Assembly: GCA_030603465.1 (NCBI GenBank)
Contig: JAUVXT010000160.1
Span: 1 to 6,061 of the forward strand
Direction of reading: 5' to 3'
DNA: 6,061 bases
DNA from: Deltaproteobacteria bacterium
GTDB lineage: Bacteria > Desulfobacterota > Syntrophia > Syntrophales > UBA2210
The notes under the pieces were generated by a model. That model saw only the letters and a program-made list of their open reading frames with translations, was not told where the DNA came from and made no database searches. This document shows positions 1 to 5,506 of this stretch, in pieces. Numbering within the stretch: the first letter of the stretch is position 1; each line of letters starts with the position of its first letter. The translations under genes were made by a program, and so were the position numbers.

Positions 1-14
1 CTCCCCGCGGGGAG
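1..14. repeat. Perfect 14-base GC-rich palindrome at the left edge
   Basis: CTCCCCGCGGGGAG reads the same on both strands. It lies inside the open frame assigned to the upstream partial gene, so it may simply be coding sequence of GC-rich codons. Because it is cut by the window edge, its full extent cannot be judged. Confidence 0.35.
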
Positions 15-91
15 ACTACCGGGCACCCAGTGACAGCGAGGCCACGGTGTGGCTTGAAAACGCAAAAAATATACCTGAAGGAGAAGTTTGA
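2..91 (+). CDS. 3' end of an upstream gene (C-terminal 29 residues, product unknown)
   Basis: Frame 2 is open from the left edge to a TGA at 89-91. It gives 29 residues of ordinary, acidic, protein-like composition, containing the stretch SEATVWLENAKNIPEGEV just before the stop. The stop is only three bases ahead of the ATG of the zinc-ribbon gene, and the ribosome binding site of that gene is embedded in these last codons, the usual arrangement for two genes in one operon. Frame 3 is also open across these bases but is less protein-like. I do not recognise the family from such a short tail, and the start lies outside the window. Confidence 0.45.
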   Translation, partial: SPRGDYRAPSDSEATVWLENAKNIPEGEV

Positions 92-94
92 TTT

Positions 95-298
95 ATGATG
101 AGGAGTGACGCTTACGGCGATTTTGACGCGACTGAACTATACTGCCCCCTATGCAAGCGGGCCACCCCTGTAAGGAAAAGACTTCTTTTGGTCCTTTCCA
201 ATGGCGACCAGTATGATTATGTTTGCACCCTCTGCGGCACATCGGTGGGCGATAAAATGGATCACCAGAAAGACAATCTCGATATCTTTCTCAAATAG
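95..298 (+). CDS. Small zinc-ribbon protein, 67 residues, function unknown
   Basis: The protein has two CxxC knuckles: C17-P-L-C20 within LYCPLCK and C44-T-L-C47 within YVCTLCGTS. They are separated by a stretch with basic residues (PVRKR, 25-29) and hydrophobic strands (LLLVL, 30-34). This is the layout of a rubredoxin-like or RNA-polymerase-type zinc ribbon that binds one Zn2+ through four cysteines. There is no signal peptide or membrane segment, so it should be cytoplasmic. The first of two tandem ATGs is chosen because AAGGAG at 78-83 lies 11 bases upstream, whereas the ATG at 98 is further away. It probably shares an operon with the gene ending at 91. Similar small proteins occur in sulfate-reducing bacteria, usually annotated only as cytoplasmic protein (from memory). 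A role in nucleic-acid or protein binding is plausible but not shown. Confidence 0.8.
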   Translation: MMRSDAYGDFDATELYCPLCKRATPVRKRLLLVLSNGDQYDYVCTLCGTSVGDKMDHQKDNLDIFLK

Positions 299-318
299 AC
301 CGTCCCGTCCGGCAGGTT

Positions 319-365
319 ATCCCTGTCATTCCGGGGATCTACCGAAATGTTTACCGGTAAATCCC
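319..365. other. Hairpin region with alternative pairings between convergent genes
   Basis: ATCCC at 319-323, GGGAT at 334-338 and ATCCC at 361-365 allow two exclusive stems. In the longer one, GGGAT-CT-ACCG (334-344) pairs with CGGT-AA-ATCCC (355-365). This gives nine base pairs with one 2x2 internal loop and a 10-base loop, and its 3' half contains the 12-base palindrome TTTACCGGTAAA (350-361). The position between a plus-strand stop at 298 and a minus-strand stop at 402 suits a bidirectional terminator, but neither side has a T-run, so this is not a classical intrinsic terminator. Confidence 0.35.
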
Positions 366-401
366 AGGCATGTTGAATCCAATTGATTCTTGATTTTAGC
401 A

Positions 402-1172
402 TCATCTCCCTATCACATATCTATAGGGATCGACTTCCTCTCTCAAAACCCGAAGTTCATTTTCGGTAGGGGGTTTTGTTTCCTTGATATCGGACGCTTC
501 GAGGAGCTCAAATCCGCAGTTTTCCGCGACGTCCTTCTTTGAATATCCGGGATTTATGGAGATAATCCTCATCCGCTTCGATTCAGGTTCAAAATCCATG
601 ACGGCCATATTGGTTATGATCTTATAGGGGCCCGCGCCCAGGGGCAGACCCGATTTTGCCCTGGAATCGCCGCCTTCAAGCCACCCTGGCGTGGTAATAA
701 AGTCTACCTTTTCAACGAATCTCTTGCTGTCCTGAGGTGTCATCACCATCATACGCCAGCAAAAGGATGCAAAATCATTCGCGCCGCCACTCCCGGGAAG
801 CCGCACCTTGGGCCTGTTATAATCTTCACCAATGAGTGTTGAATTCAGGTTTCCATGCATATCGATCTGCGCCCCGCCAAGAAATGTATAGTCTATCATG
901 CCGCGACAGGCGGTCTCCATGATCTCGCACATCCCGCTGGCCATTACAGCCTTCCATGTTGTCCGTGAGTCACCAACCGAAATGGGCATTTCAGGAAGGA
1001 GGGGAGCAGCGCCACCAGCCTCAAACATGATCATCAGATTAGGAGAATTTGTCTTCTGAGAAAGCATCGCCGCCGCGCATGGCGCTCCCGTACCGACACC
1101 GACGGACGCCCCGTCCTCCAATTCCCTGGCCGCGACGCATATCATCAGTTCCATCGTATTATAATCAGCCAT
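402..1172 (-). CDS. Family I CoA-transferase, beta subunit (glutaconate CoA-transferase GctB type)
   Basis: This 256-residue protein matches the beta subunit of glutaconate CoA-transferase over its full length. Recognisable landmarks are VGVGTGAPCAAA (24-35), the strand IMFEAGG with E51, FLGGAQIDMHGNLNST (96-111), GSGGAN (126-131) and TTPGWLEGG. In the Acidaminococcus enzyme the equivalent glutamate (E54 of subunit B) attacks the CoA thioester and forms the glutamyl-CoA intermediate. Its presence here argues for a transferase rather than the related IpdAB ring-cleaving hydrolases, which lack it (from memory). The ATG overlaps the end of the alpha-subunit gene by 8 bases, and AGGAGG sits 8 bases upstream, so translation is coupled. 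The subunits should form an (AB)2-type complex in the cytoplasm. The substrate cannot be read from sequence; short-chain or aromatic-derived acids are candidates. Confidence 0.9.
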   Translation of the reverse strand: MADYNTMELMICVAARELEDGASVGVGTGAPCAAAMLSQKTNSPNLMIMFEAGGAAPLLPEMPISVGDSRTTWKAVMASGMCEIMETACRGMIDYTFLGGAQIDMHGNLNSTLIGEDYNRPKVRLPGSGGANDFASFCWRMMVMTPQDSKRFVEKVDFITTPGWLEGGDSRAKSGLPLGAGPYKIITNMAVMDFEPESKRMRIISINPGYSKKDVAENCGFELLEASDIKETKPPTENELRVLREEVDPYRYVIGR

Positions 1173-2178
1173 CAGCTTTTCCTCCTGTTTGCGAGTTTTC
1201 GAGGGTCATCAACTCTTTGTTCCTGAGTTCGCACATCTTTTCCATCCCGCCATGTAACCTGATGTAGTCAAAGTGAGTTTCACAGTTGTAGATATTTTCA
1301 TCAATAAATTTCTCGAATTCCACGGGATCTTTTTCGACCCTCAACCACTCTTGAAGATGCTCTTCATCGGAAAAATATTCATAGGCCATATTGCCGGGAT
1401 AGGCGCCGTAGGGGGCCTCGCATACCGCATCTGCCAGATAGAATGGAATCACAGTAAGTGTGGGATCTCTGCGGATCTCCTCATTGCTGATAATCCTCTC
1501 AGCCGTGATAATCAAGCGCTTTGAAGCCCGCGCCAGATCCAGATCAGAAATGGTAATCCCCCTGATCCGGCAGTTGCCATATATATCCGCCTCATGCACA
1601 TGTATGGCAGACACATCGGGATATAGGGCGGGCACCAGCACATAATACTGGCCGGTGTAGGGACACTCTACCTTCTTCGCCCCGCTGTAATCGAATGTAT
1701 CGGTCCCCATAGCGCTCCTGATCGGAACAAAAGAGACACCCATGGTTGCCGCCTTTAGACGGGCGGCAAGGGCATAGTTGGTCCATTCGCATATTTCAAC
1801 TTCCCCGCTCTGCATGTATTTTCGTGCATTGGACGACAGGCCTCTCGCCTCCAGACCAATGATATAGGCGATATCTACCTTGTTAAATATCTTCCCCGCG
1901 CAAAGGACCTGGAAATCGTGTGTCGAAGTATGACCTCCAAAACCCATCTCTTTTCTTCCCTGCCTCACAAGCTCGTGACATACGGCTATCGGTGTTCTGT
2001 TGGCGCCAAATCCGCCGATCATCAAATAGTCGCCATCTTTTGTAAACTTTCCGACGGCCTCTTTGATCGTCATCAGTTTGCTTTCCTGCTTGCGCGATTT
2101 CTTCCTGAAATACTCCCTTGCCCTATCCGCATCGGGATCGGTAAACAGTCTGCCCGTTCCTTCAGAGACAACATCCAC
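1165..2178 (-). CDS. Family I CoA-transferase, alpha subunit (glutaconate CoA-transferase GctA type)
   Basis: This 337-residue protein carries GctA landmarks: MTIKEAVGKFTKDGDYLMIGGFGANRTP (start at residue 36; GGF at 55-57), HEADIYGNCRIRG (195-207), EEIRRDP (233-239) and DAVCEAPYGAYPGNM. It is the partner of the overlapping beta subunit and supplies the other half of the active-site cleft. Compared with the Acidaminococcus protein it has about 35 extra N-terminal residues (GRLFTDPDADRAREYFRKKS), a stretch I recall from other members annotated as CoA-transferase alpha subunits in anaerobes. A GTG start is used: AAGGAGGTG lies 9 bases upstream of it, and no comparable site precedes the internal Met36. 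A TATAAA at 2201-2206 (minus strand) could be a -10 box giving a very short leader, but I see no matching -35. The substrate is unknown. Confidence 0.9.
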   Translation of the reverse strand: MDVVSEGTGRLFTDPDADRAREYFRKKSRKQESKLMTIKEAVGKFTKDGDYLMIGGFGANRTPIAVCHELVRQGRKEMGFGGHTSTHDFQVLCAGKIFNKVDIAYIIGLEARGLSSNARKYMQSGEVEICEWTNYALAARLKAATMGVSFVPIRSAMGTDTFDYSGAKKVECPYTGQYYVLVPALYPDVSAIHVHEADIYGNCRIRGITISDLDLARASKRLIITAERIISNEEIRRDPTLTVIPFYLADAVCEAPYGAYPGNMAYEYFSDEEHLQEWLRVEKDPVEFEKFIDENIYNCETHFDYIRLHGGMEKMCELRNKELMTLENSQTGGKADG

Positions 2179-2185
2179 TTCAGGC

Positions 2186-2194
2186 CACCTCCTT
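2186..2194 (-). promoter_or_regulatory. Strong ribosome binding site fixing the GTG start of the CoA-transferase alpha gene
   Basis: On the minus strand AAGGAGGTG is a nearly complete complement to the 16S rRNA 3' end and lies 9 bases before the GTG at 2176-2178. It supports the extended N-terminus rather than a start at Met36, where the family's short version begins. Confidence 0.8.
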
Positions 2195-2293
2195 GCATTA
2201 TTTATAATGAGTTAATCTTGATCATCTTTCCGGATTAAATATTTTGTTGCTTTTATCGCGCTCCATCCACGATCAGTAAAATGAAAGTATGTT

Positions 2294-2764
2294 CTACTTC
2301 TCCTTTTTCTTCATTGCTTCCTGCAATCTTTTTCCCAGAACACCCAACCCGGAGTCAGACGTTTCTTCTTCATAAACAACACTGCTTCCTTTATCTCTTT
2401 CCGAACCTCCAAAATAATCTCCCAGGAGTTCCCGGCTATGGGCATCATCGTGGCAGTAAGCACAGAGATTTTCCCAGTTGCTGCCGTCGGGGGGATTGTT
2501 ATGATGATTACTGTCTTTATGGTGAACGGTGAGAAGGTGCCGGCTGGAATGATCAAATTCCCGACCGCAGCGGGCACATATCAGGCCATGAATTGCCAGC
2601 GAACGCTCCCGGTAATCTTCCCCCGCCGGCTTTTCCATACCTGCCTTAATTTCGCGAACGACATCTTCAGCCGTTTTTGTACTCTTTGGCCTGTCGCTCT
2701 TTTTGACGGCAGTCCTGACCCTTCCACCTTTACTGCCAAAGGTAATACTTGCCAAAATCGACAC
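2294..2764 (-). CDS. YajD-family HNH endonuclease-like protein
   Basis: This protein of about 156 residues contains a zinc-bound HNH (beta-beta-alpha-metal) fold. CARC (C63, C66) and CAYC (C101, C104) form the structural zinc site. TVHHKDSN (H81/H82), the asparagine of NWENL (N99) and CYCHDDAH (H105) supply the HNH residues. The core from YRERSLAIHGLICARCGREF onward parallels E. coli YajD, including the conserved NNPPDGSNWENL segment. Proteins of this group are predicted nucleases of unknown target. Compared with YajD it has about 45 extra N-terminal residues, basic and probably disordered, and a lysine-rich tail. The GTG at 2764 is fused to the purine run AGAGGGGGG, leaving almost no spacing. 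The TTG three codons later (2753-2755) has ideal spacing and may be the true start. It lies between the acid carrier and the CoA-transferase genes on the same strand with no obvious functional link. Confidence 0.85.
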   Translation of the reverse strand: MSILASITFGSKGGRVRTAVKKSDRPKSTKTAEDVVREIKAGMEKPAGEDYRERSLAIHGLICARCGREFDHSSRHLLTVHHKDSNHHNNPPDGSNWENLCAYCHDDAHSRELLGDYFGGSERDKGSSVVYEEETSDSGLGVLGKRLQEAMKKKEK

Positions 2765-2806
2765 CCCCCTCTAAAAAACCCGAAACATTATCATGATTCT
2801 TGCTCT

Positions 2807-2835
2807 TCCATATCACTTGATATCCTAAATGCCAA
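2807..2835 (-). promoter_or_regulatory. Candidate promoter of the HNH gene
   Basis: On the minus strand TTGGCA (2830-2835, five of six to the -35 consensus) is followed after 17 bases by TATGGA (2807-2812). The -10 is weak (three of six) but preceded by TG in extended -10 position. It lies downstream of the carrier gene's terminator and about 45 bases upstream of the HNH start, as expected if the HNH gene is transcribed separately. Confidence 0.35.
2810..2823. repeat. Inverted repeat overlapping the candidate HNH promoter
   Basis: ATATCA-CT-TGATAT is a dyad with 6-base perfect arms and a 2-base centre. It overlaps the spacer and -10 of the proposed promoter, where a repressor site would act. 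No regulator gene is adjacent, so a role as operator is only a possibility. Confidence 0.35.
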
Positions 2836-2897
2836 CCAAAATACGTTTTACTGATTCCACAACTATTTCAAGTAACTTAAATTCGTAAACACGTTGA

Positions 2898-2944
2898 TTA
2901 AAAAAGGGGACACTCGAAATAGATCGCGCGCCCCCTTTTTTTAA
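2898..2944 (-). terminator. Intrinsic terminator after the AtoE-type carrier gene
   Basis: AAAAAAGGGG (2900-2909) pairs with CCCCTTTTTT (2932-2941) around a 22-base loop. Read on the minus strand, the GC part of the stem is followed by a run of six Ts directly after the carrier stop codon at 2956. The arms also carry A and T runs on the other side, so the structure could work in both directions. It separates the carrier from the HNH and CoA-transferase genes. Confidence 0.75.
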
Positions 2945-2955
2945 GTCTCCATAAG

Positions 2956-4305
2956 TTATGCCGGCAAGAGAAGCAATCCTAAAATAAACACAATCGCACT
3001 TACCACCAGCACCACCATCGTGTATCCTACAATCTCACGGGCTTTGAGGCGGGTAATGCCGAGAAGCGCCAGCGCCCAGAAAGGCTGCAGCATATTTGTC
3101 CATTCGTCACCATAGGCAATGGCCATCATCGTCTTGTTTATCGAAAAGCTGAGCTCTTTTGCGGCCTCAATCATGATGGGTCCCTGTACTGCCACCTGAC
3201 CGCCGCCTGAAGGAACAAAGAGGTTCACAATTCCGGCGCTCAGGAATGCAAAGACTGGATATGTTGTGGGAGTAGAAATTGTTACGAACCATCCGGCGAT
3301 GACTGCGACAAGACCGGAGAATTTCATCATACCCATAATGCCGGCATAGAAGGGAAACTGGACAATAATCCCGGCACCTGCCGTGACGCCTTCTCTGACG
3401 GCCCGTAGGTAAGTGCTTGGGGTGCCCTGCAGAATGATCCCGACCATAAGGAATGTGAAGTTGACGATATTCAGGTTCAGTTTAAATCCTTTTGTCCCGA
3501 AATAATAGACAACGTATGTCAAACCCGCAATACCGATAATCAGTGAAATGGCTCTGCTGTTTTCTATCCTGTCGGCGGGAACCATCTTATCTCTGGGGAT
3601 TGCCGCAACCTCCTCCTTTTCCACCAATTCCGGATTGATATCGACAATAGTTACAATTTCTTCCTTCTTTTTCGGCGCCATCAGCATACATGTCAAAGGA
3701 ATAACAACCAGAAGGGCCAGCGTGATAACGATATTCATCGGACTGAAAAGGGTTTCACTGGTGGGAATAATCCCGATCTGTTTTTCCAGGAAATGCCCCT
3801 TTGTGGCTACGAGCAAGGGGGCCGATGCAGATAAACCACCATGCCATGTCAGGAATCCCGCATATCCCGCAGCACCCAGGAGAGGATAATGCATGGGAAT
3901 ATTCCGCAGATGACCGCTGCGACCTACTTCACGAGCCATCAACGCGCCAACAATTATTCCCAGCCCCCAGTTTATCCAGGAAGCAATCGCCGCCGTCAAT
4001 GCGACGAGAGCAATTGCACCGGTCTGATGTTTCGGTATTTCGGCTAGTTTTTCAATGCCTTTTCTCACAATAGGCGATGTGGCGAGGGCGTGTCCGGTTA
4101 CCAGGATCAAACACATCTGCATACCGAATGTCAATAACGCCCAGAAACCTTTATACCAATCTTTTATCAACTGGAAAGGGCCGTGATCGGCAAAGATCAA
4201 GGCCAGAATGAAGGTTATAAAGGTAAGTAATATCGCAAAAAGCATCGGATCCGGCATCCATCGCCGGGCCCACCTGTCAAATACACCTCCCAACGCTCTA
4301 ATCAT
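2956..4305 (-). CDS. atoE: AtoE-type short-chain fatty acid transporter
   Basis: This 449-residue membrane protein has about 12 hydrophobic segments spread over the whole length (for example 22-39, 55-75, 96-121, 190-209, 252-269, 279-294, 306-326, 331-347, 352-364, 425-448). It matches the SCFA transporter family (AtoE in E. coli, about 440 residues). Family signatures are the N-terminal RWMPDPMLFAILLT, NWGLGIIVGAL, TWHGGLSASAPLL (153-165), FVPSGGGQVAVQGP (363-376) and GDEWTNMLQPFWAL (399-412). A charged loop at about 210-250 divides the protein in two halves. It should sit in the inner membrane and move short-chain acids such as acetoacetate or butyrate. AGGAGG lies 6 bases before the ATG. 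It has its own candidate promoter and a terminator, so it is probably monocistronic. The nearby CoA-transferase could activate the imported acid (inference). Confidence 0.92.
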   Translation of the reverse strand: MIRALGGVFDRWARRWMPDPMLFAILLTFITFILALIFADHGPFQLIKDWYKGFWALLTFGMQMCLILVTGHALATSPIVRKGIEKLAEIPKHQTGAIALVALTAAIASWINWGLGIIVGALMAREVGRSGHLRNIPMHYPLLGAAGYAGFLTWHGGLSASAPLLVATKGHFLEKQIGIIPTSETLFSPMNIVITLALLVVIPLTCMLMAPKKKEEIVTIVDINPELVEKEEVAAIPRDKMVPADRIENSRAISLIIGIAGLTYVVYYFGTKGFKLNLNIVNFTFLMVGIILQGTPSTYLRAVREGVTAGAGIIVQFPFYAGIMGMMKFSGLVAVIAGWFVTISTPTTYPVFAFLSAGIVNLFVPSGGGQVAVQGPIMIEAAKELSFSINKTMMAIAYGDEWTNMLQPFWALALLGITRLKAREIVGYTMVVLVVSAIVFILGLLLLPA

Positions 4306-4370
4306 AGCTTTCCTCCTTTTTATTCATTCTCAGTTAATTATTAAAAAAAGACTGACAGAGACTAAACGAT

Positions 4371-4381
4371 TCACCTCCTTT
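4371..4381 (-). promoter_or_regulatory. Orphan perfect Shine-Dalgarno sequence in the AtoE-type gene leader
   Basis: AAAGGAGGTGA on the minus strand is an extended complement to the 16S rRNA 3' end, stronger than the gene's own site. No ATG, GTG or TTG follows it at usable spacing. The only start in reach is the GTG inside the motif itself, which would give a 14-codon peptide. It lies about 65 bases upstream of the carrier ATG and downstream of the proposed promoter, so it should be present in the mRNA leader. Confidence 0.5.
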
Positions 4382-4423
4382 ACTTTTATATTGAAGAACA
4401 TGTTTATCCTAAAGGTGTTCGTT

Positions 4424-4452
4424 ATCATAACCATTATTTATTCTCAAGTAAA
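4424..4452 (-). promoter_or_regulatory. Candidate sigma-70 promoter of the AtoE-type gene
   Basis: On the minus strand TTTACT (4447-4452, four of six) is followed after exactly 17 bases by TATGAT (4424-4429, five of six). The surrounding DNA is AT-rich. Transcription would start near 4417, giving a leader of about 110 bases that includes the orphan Shine-Dalgarno motif. Confidence 0.5.
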
Positions 4453-4493
4453 AATTGATGGACTCGTAAAGAGTCAAGATTGGACGGCAAAGT

Positions 4494-4514
4494 AAAAAGC
4501 TTCAAATGGAAGCT
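4494..4514 (-). terminator. Weak intrinsic terminator after the Fic gene
   Basis: AGCTTC (4498-4503) and GAAGCT (4509-4514) form a six-pair stem with a five-base loop. On the minus strand the stem is followed by a short T run. It lies about 43 bases past the Fic stop codon and before the carrier promoter. The stem is short and only half GC, so termination may be inefficient. Confidence 0.4.
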
Positions 4515-4534
4515 CCTCGCAGCAAGCTCCGGGG
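4515..4534. repeat. Imperfect GC-rich hairpin next to the Fic terminator
   Basis: CCTCGCAG-CAAG-CTCCGGGG folds with one C-C mismatch and one T-G pair around a CAAG loop. It looks like a degenerate copy of the symmetric form CCCCGCAGCAAGCTGCGGGG, which I recall as a frequent intergenic hairpin in Desulfobacterota genomes (from memory, not checked). The flanking direct repeat AAGCTCC (4511-4516 region and 4525-4530) belongs to the same block. Confidence 0.35.
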
Positions 4535-4556
4535 TATCGTCAATTCTTTAAGCACG

Positions 4557-5429
4557 TTAATTCCCAATTTTCCACACGCCTTTTTCACGGAAAGCCGGAA
4601 CGGTCTGCCTGCGGGCGGCGTTGAGAAGTGCGTGAATTGATCTTTTATGTGCCCGTGCAAAATCTGCGAGCGGGGTTATCCGGTCGCCGTGCAGATAGGC
4701 AATTCTCTTATGGAGCGATTCCGTCAAAGCCAGCGTGATAAGTTTCTCCATGCTCTTTGCCTTCTTTGAATCGCGGTATTCACCGAATGCTCTATAATAC
4801 GCCTGTTTCTCTTTATCCCGTATGATAATGTTTGGAAAACCAGACCGCGTGAGTTGATAATTGACGATCACGCGCCCCATTCTTCCATTCCCATCGCAAA
4901 AGGGGTGAATCGTCTCGAAATCCAGATGAAATTTTGCGATCTTATCGGCAAAATAAGCAGTCTGATCCGCAGAAAATTCCAGCAGAATCGCCTCCATCAT
5001 GTTCTCCACCTGTTCCGGCGCCGGAGCTATATGCGTTCCCACGCGAACATATTCACCCGCCGTGCGGAACCGCCCCGCAATAGCGTCATTGATGTTTCCC
5101 ATGAGCATTGTGTGCAGGAACAAGATCATGTCTCTGGAAAGCTCCGCTTCGCCGGCCTTACTTCTTGTATATTCCATCACCCGCATGAGATTTTTTGCTT
5201 CAAAAACCTCCCGGACCGAGACATTACGGGAGACTTCAAACTCAAGCAGAATGCGCTCGGTCTCTTTGAGCGTCAGGGTAGAATTCTCAATCGCATTTGA
5301 ATTGAAAACGCTTTCCGAAAGCTCAGACTCATCAATGATCCCAAGCAAAGGCTCCTTTCCCTTCCGAAGCTGGTCGTATCGGGTCTTGAGAACCTTAATT
5401 TTGTCTTTTATAGCATTGTTTGTCGCCAT
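4557..5429 (-). CDS. Fic-family protein (predicted AMP-transferase) with C-terminal helix-turn-helix-like segment
   Basis: With the ATG at 5427-5429 the protein has 290 residues. The Fic active site is HPFCDGNGRMGR (175-186): the histidine activates the target hydroxyl and the GNGR loop holds the ATP phosphates. The upstream flap GRFRTAGEYVRVG is present. Near the N-terminus SNAIEN (44-49) fits the inhibitory motif [S/T]xxxE[G/N]; E48 would block the arginine at 186, making this a class II, self-inhibited Fic. The last 40 or so residues (ADFARAHKRSIHALLNAARR and on to VWKIG) look like a helix-turn-helix or winged helix, as in other class II Fic proteins. A GTG at 5442-5444 would add five residues, but it lies inside the promoter spacer. 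I prefer the ATG, which lacks a Shine-Dalgarno sequence and seems leaderless. No antitoxin gene is adjacent. The target is unknown. Confidence 0.9.
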   Translation of the reverse strand: MATNNAIKDKIKVLKTRYDQLRKGKEPLLGIIDESELSESVFNSNAIENSTLTLKETERILLEFEVSRNVSVREVFEAKNLMRVMEYTRSKAGEAELSRDMILFLHTMLMGNINDAIAGRFRTAGEYVRVGTHIAPAPEQVENMMEAILLEFSADQTAYFADKIAKFHLDFETIHPFCDGNGRMGRVIVNYQLTRSGFPNIIIRDKEKQAYYRAFGEYRDSKKAKSMEKLITLALTESLHKRIAYLHGDRITPLADFARAHKRSIHALLNAARRQTVPAFREKGVWKIGN

Positions 5430-5435
5430 GGGAGG

Positions 5436-5464
5436 AATATACACAATTAACGGTTATTTGTCAA
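5436..5464 (-). promoter_or_regulatory. Near-consensus sigma-70 promoter of the Fic gene, predicted leaderless
   Basis: On the minus strand TTGACA (5459-5464, six of six) is followed after 17 bases by TATATT (5436-5441, five of six). Six bases (CCTCCC, 5430-5435) separate the -10 box from the ATG at 5429, placing the expected +1 on the A of the start codon. The six bases are pyrimidine-rich and contain no ribosome binding site, which fits a leaderless message. Confidence 0.75.
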
Positions 5465-5477
5465 ATATCCGTTAATT
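5445..5477. promoter_or_regulatory. 33-base dyad operator over the Fic promoter
   Basis: AATTAACGGTTATTTG (5445-5460) and CAAATATCCGTTAATT (5462-5477) are inverted copies with 15 of 16 positions matching and a single central T. The centre falls inside the -35 box, and the left arm fills most of the -35/-10 spacer, so a bound dimer would block RNA polymerase. The Fic protein's own C-terminal HTH-like segment is the obvious candidate ligand, but an unlinked regulator is equally possible. Confidence 0.7.
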
Positions 5478-5492
5478 TAATGGCAAAATGAC

Positions 5493-5506
5493 CACAATTA
5501 ACGGTT
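5493..5506. promoter_or_regulatory. Third copy of the operator half-site
   Basis: CACAATTAACGGTT is an exact 14-base repeat of 5442-5455, in the same orientation and 51 bases away, close to five helical turns. It could let a second regulator molecule bind on the same DNA face as the site at the promoter. Confidence 0.6.

Noticed and set aside
402..2178. Assignment of the CoA-transferase as AtoDA (acetate/acetoacetate type) or as IpdAB hydrolase
   Set aside because: The subunit lengths and motifs (FLGGAQID, GSGGAN, EEIRRDP) follow GctAB, and the catalytic glutamate at E51 of the beta subunit is kept, unlike what I recall for IpdAB.
2438..2854. A plus-strand ORF of 138 codons with a hydrophobic N-terminus
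   Set aside because: It is antisense to the HNH gene, whose zinc and HNH residues are intact. The hydrophobicity comes from the complementary strand of conserved codons.
4208..4495. A plus-strand ORF of 95 codons reading out of the carrier gene
   Set aside because: It begins antisense inside the carrier gene and its second half is the AT-rich promoter region; composition is not protein-like.
4854..5475. Two plus-strand ORFs of about 150 codons
   Set aside because: Both are antisense to the Fic gene and run across its active-site motif; neither has a ribosome binding site or a recognisable domain.
4557..5506. Fic as part of a toxin-antitoxin pair (Fic/Phd-type)
   Set aside because: No small antitoxin ORF is adjacent, and the protein contains its own inhibitory SxxxEN motif, so a separate antitoxin is not needed.
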